From Saururus chinensis (lineage: Eukaryota > Streptophyta > Magnoliopsida > Piperales > Saururaceae): a stretch of DNA of 64,000 bases. A program made the translations under genes and the position numbers. The first letter of the stretch is position 1. Every line of letters starts with the position of its first letter. Below, in pieces: positions 60,276-64,000 of this stretch. The notes under the pieces were generated by a model. The model had not been told where the DNA came from. It worked only from the letters and a program-made list of their open reading frames with translations, and did not search any database. Location: contig CP141140.1 of assembly GCA_035235625.1 (NCBI GenBank), positions 26,494,685 to 26,558,684 on the forward strand, written 5' to 3'.

Positions 60276-61366
60276 GGCAGAACAGACCATCTTCTTCCTT
60301 TCGCCATTTCAAACCGAGACACCATTGATAATACTTCAAATCCACATCTAACACCCTAATCATCATCAAAAGTCCTTCTTGACTTCTAGAATGTTAAACC
60401 ATATCATAATAATACATAACCCTAAGAAATCGGGATTAAATAATTCCATTTTCTAATCTTACCATTAACACACCAAATCAAGCAACTCCACTCAAAATAA
60501 GCCAAAAATTAAGAGTTTTACCATGGATAAACAGAAAATTTAAAGATCCATTACCTTAGCACTTGATTAAGTTTGGATTGCAGAGTCACCCTTCTTGAAA
60601 ACCTTAAAAACACATTGAGTTTGAATTAAACTTTATTAAAAATTGATTTACCAAAGAAATCCCTAATTAAAACCTAGATCTAGGGCTTGTTGATAATAAA
60701 AATCGAATTTTGAAGGTTAGGGTTTGTAGTAAAATACAAATTAGTAGTTTTGGATGTCCAAAAACGAATTGAAACAAAGGGAAATGGTAGATTTAGAAGA
60801 GATTAAGAAGAAAGCTAGGGTTTAGTGCTTAATTAGAGTAGGCTTACCTTAACCACCTTCTAATTCGAGCCTAATTGGGGATTAGGCCAGACCTCTCTCC
60901 TCAGCCTATTCCCAAAAATGGAAATGGCTCAGGTTTGCCCTTTTATAATAAGGGTTGGGGTATGTATGGGTAAGTTATGGGGTGTAAATAGGAAAAGTAG
61001 GCTAAAAATGGGTATTTTACAAATTTAAGCACTAATTAAGCCTAAGAAAATTCTGAAAATTTTTGTATAACCTTAGGTAGATGTCTGGGTTCATTTGAAC
61101 CAAAAACCGAAATTTCGACGGTGGGGCCCACAGGCGTCCCGCCAAAACCCTAATTTTCGGAAAAAAATAGTGAAAATTCAGAAAAATCCCAAAAATTCAC
61201 ATTTGTTTTAAAATCACTAATCTTAAAGTTAATTTTGGTTAAAACCATCACAAATACTATTTATTCATGAAATCGCCGAATAAATCAGAAAACGCGTAAG
61301 TCTCACGATAACCAATAATTAAAGGAAACCAAAAACGGGTTTTAAGATCAGGGATCTTACAGTGCT

Positions 61367-64000
61367 CATGGGCATAGATTGGCGAGAAACACAAGTTTTC
61401 CATGATGCTCATACAACTCCGCTTTTCATACGCACTATATGGTCTTGTGAAGACTTACGAGAAACCTGCGGTAGAGACCTCGCTAGCCAATACTCAAACC
61501 ATCGTGGAAGTGAAGAAAGTGTACAAGTATCACAATCTCCACCCTCCCAACTCAAGGACAAAATGTCTTCTAAGACATTACTAATGTAACTCATAGAAGC
61601 CTAGGGTCTTTATGACCATTGACTCCCCCAAACATTCAAAACTTAAACTAGATTTTTTTCATCGAGTCAAGTATTTGCCTAATTATTTGGGTCCTCTTCA
61701 AGCCGGTCCAATAAATAGCTCATTAAGCTATGACTCAGAGAACATCCCAAACCCTAATAGTCTCTATGAGACCAAGGTAAACTCCCATAACTATCTCGGT
61801 TCATTAACAAAGGGAAAATTCTATGTTAGGGCCCAGTTACTCCATGAACCGGTCCCACACCCTATTAAGGGTATTTTAGTCTTTATTTTAAATATATGTT
61901 CTCCCCCCAATCCAATGGCAATCAATATCTATTGATTAATTTTCATTAATCTAAAGTTACCAATATAAATAAATGCATCCATAATAAAAGAATACATCTA
62001 ATTAAACAACATAAATAACATTAAGTCACACAAGTCCATTAATAATAAACGGAGGCTCATTGCACTCATTTGTAGGGTTAGGGCTCAACAAATTCAAGCT
62101 CGAAAATATAAATAACTCTAACGCATCACACGAGTTCGTATATACTACCCTATTAGATTACAACAAACACGTGTAATACACTGCTTTAAACCCTAAAAAT
62201 TAGGGTTCTGTGACATGTAAAGATCTTCGTGTCACCTACTGGTCACACCCCATCCATTTAAAGTCATTTAACACCATTATAGTGTACCCTAATGGTCCAA
62301 TTACTCATCATGTTCCCTCGGGCATTATGCAATTTTCATGAATTTTTTCCACACGTAAACCACTGAACCAGACCCTGTTGAGTGGATATTATATATTTTT
62401 TAATTGAACTGGATTTGGTCAGAATGGGTTAGGTGTCTCTTCTGCAACCGGCCAGAGGCCTTCTCTCTAGCAGTGTCGTTGTCGACCACCATGGCCAACG
62501 AAGGCCAGGTCCAGCTGGATCACTGTGGCTTAGAGAATCCGATGGCCGGCCAGGACTAATCGGTCCCCCTCTTCTTTTTTTTTTAAAACCAACCGAAGGC
62601 TGAACCTGGTCAGGACCTTTGGCTCGACCGGATTGCCTTCAAGTGGCGATTCCACAAACGGTGATCCCGCTGCCGACCAGTGGAAAGCGACTCTAAGTTG
62701 AAGCTCTATTTTTTTTAATGATTTGCCCATGACAACCACCGGCCTCCCATCGTACCCCAGTGATAGGTTGGCTCAACTGGGCCACTGACGCACGACAAGT
62801 CCAGGAGCCCAGGTTTCTTCACCAGCCCGGATCGGAAACTAGACCCGTGTGACCATCTTCTCCACTCCATGTGTTCCCCCTTTTCCATTCTCTCTAGTTT
62901 GCTTCACATTTTCTAGTCAGAACAAAACACCAGCAGAACAAAAAACCGATAATTTTCAGCCGGCCAAAAAATGTCAGATGCTAGACAATGGCAGGGCCAA
63001 TGGCGGCAGGTCAGCCGGCTGCCGCCTCAATCACTAGTCCTCCTCTTTTTAAATAAATTAATATTCAATCCCATTACTTAATTTCATATTAGGGCATCCC
63101 TAGTTATACTATTCCATGGAAAGATTAAGGTATTTGATGATCCTACCACAAACGCCGTGTTGTCGTTGATATACTACTGTTAGACTTCGAACTCGCTCCT
63201 CCTCGACTCTGTCATCAGCCGCCTTTGTAGGAAAACCGACTCTTCTTATCTCTCCTTCCTTTGCTAAGGCCAAATAGCTCCCCTTCCATAACCCCTAATT
63301 ACCCCTTTTTATAAACATGAGGATTAGGGTTCATAATCCCCTTAAAAGTTGGGCTAAATAGGCTACTTGGACCCATTTTTATTAATTTTTGTCACCATAA
63401 TTAATCAGGCCCGTATAATGACTTAAAAAATAATTTGCGCATCCAATTTGGGTAAACAGGCCTTGCGCGTTATATTCAACTTCAAACAGTCGTATCTAAA
63501 CTCTGATTTGTGCATTCTTGGTGGCGTTTCGAAGCTCTTTCTATATACTTTCCATATATATATATATCTCAGCCACCAATTCTAATCATTGAGTAAGTTA
63601 TTATACTAAAAATGCAAAAGAGTTAAATACCCTATTTTCCATGAAGTCAACTTCAAAAATTTAGAAAATTTCTGAATGTTACAAATTTAATAGCTGGGGA
63701 CCTAGATGAATTATATAACACACTTCTTGCTTGTGGAATTTAGATAGAATATATAAATCCAGGAAGTGTAGTTGTTCCAATAAGATCATGTGTTATTCTC
63801 AGACCTATAGGGGGTACGATTTCTAAAGAGTATTTTGGATGTTTGGTCCTATTGCTAGAGCTTTTAGAACATTGAGGTTGTTGATAATGGTAAATGGTTT
63901 CCCTTTTGCACTCAAACCCCTGATTAGTGCGACTTCATCCACCGTAAGGGGTAGTATTTTGTCCCTAATGTTGAACACCTCTTGTGAGTCGTCCCAGCAC
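61367..64000. other. Right-end intergenic sequence, unassigned
   Basis: No gene recognised. A GC-richer block at about 62430-63050 contains repeated GGCCGGCC/CCAGC words and short open frames without domain similarity, possibly the interior of an old retroelement. An (AT)n tract lies at about 63555-63567. Confidence 0.35.

Larger units (their letters stand above)
58012..61361 (-). mobile_element. 3.35-kb solo LTR, Ty3/gypsy-type, perfect target duplication
   Basis: Ends TGTCATGCCCC (58012) and GGATCTTACA (61361), flanked by an exact five-base duplication GTGCT (58007-58011 and 61362-61366). No internal polyprotein is present, so it is a recombination product. Read on the minus strand the LTR starts TGTAAGATCCC and ends GGGGCATGACA, which resembles long-LTR chromovirus or Tat-type gypsy elements; the orientation rests on that resemblance. 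It contains tandem repeats annotated separately. Confidence 0.82.

Overview
This is nuclear DNA from a flowering plant. It is AT-rich and dominated by one large minus-strand gene whose introns carry LTR retrotransposons, MULEs, MITEs and LINE debris. The gene encodes the plant homologue of ECM29, the HEAT/ARM-repeat adaptor and scaffold of the 26S proteasome. I traced 26 consecutive exons from the start codon at 47604 down to 4352. They total 4,037 nt (1,345 codons plus 2 nt), all 25 internal introns are GT-AG, reading phase is kept at every junction, and no stop occurs. About the last quarter of the protein lies beyond the left edge. Exons cover under 9% of the gene span. The species cannot be named; long TE-filled introns would fit an early-diverging angiosperm or a basal eudicot, but that is a guess.

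Layout, left to right. 1-4351: intron 26 (open to the left) with a probable solo LTR and a MITE nested in a related MITE. 4352-11029: exons 26-20, with a GC-rich hAT-like insertion in intron 24. 11030-15304: intron 19, with a deleted Copia element whose two LTRs enclose a broken geranylgeranyl diphosphate synthase (GGPPS) fragment. 15305-20811: exons 19-15, with a small solo LTR in intron 18 that holds a MULE. 20812-23447: intron 14 and exons 14-13. 23448-32620: intron 12, where an outer LTR element was invaded by Copia elements that now form a head-to-head inverted duplication. 32621-35838: exons 12-4. 35839-42336: intron 3, with a Ty3/gypsy-type element that keeps GAG and protease but no polymerase, itself interrupted by a solo LTR. 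42337-42669: exons 3-2. 42670-47406: intron 1, with MITE-like and SINE/LINE-like pieces and an unidentified coding-like remnant. 47407-47604: exon 1, followed by a short GC-richer promoter.

Upstream of the gene, 47944-54027 is a 6.1-kb MULE with a decayed transposase and a decayed plant mobile domain (PMD) protein, ending about 340 bp from the ECM29 start codon. Then come a second MULE remnant (55142-56840), a 3.35-kb solo LTR with a perfect target-site duplication (58012-61361), and unassigned sequence to 64000.

The ECM29 gene is the only apparently functional gene seen. The most unusual signal is shared by the two related MULEs at 16868-18847 and 47944-54027. Each terminal repeat carries a 28-bp palindrome and each subterminal region carries several 23-bp inverted repeats. 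Between the two elements the arms differ by paired, symmetric substitutions that keep the palindromes intact.
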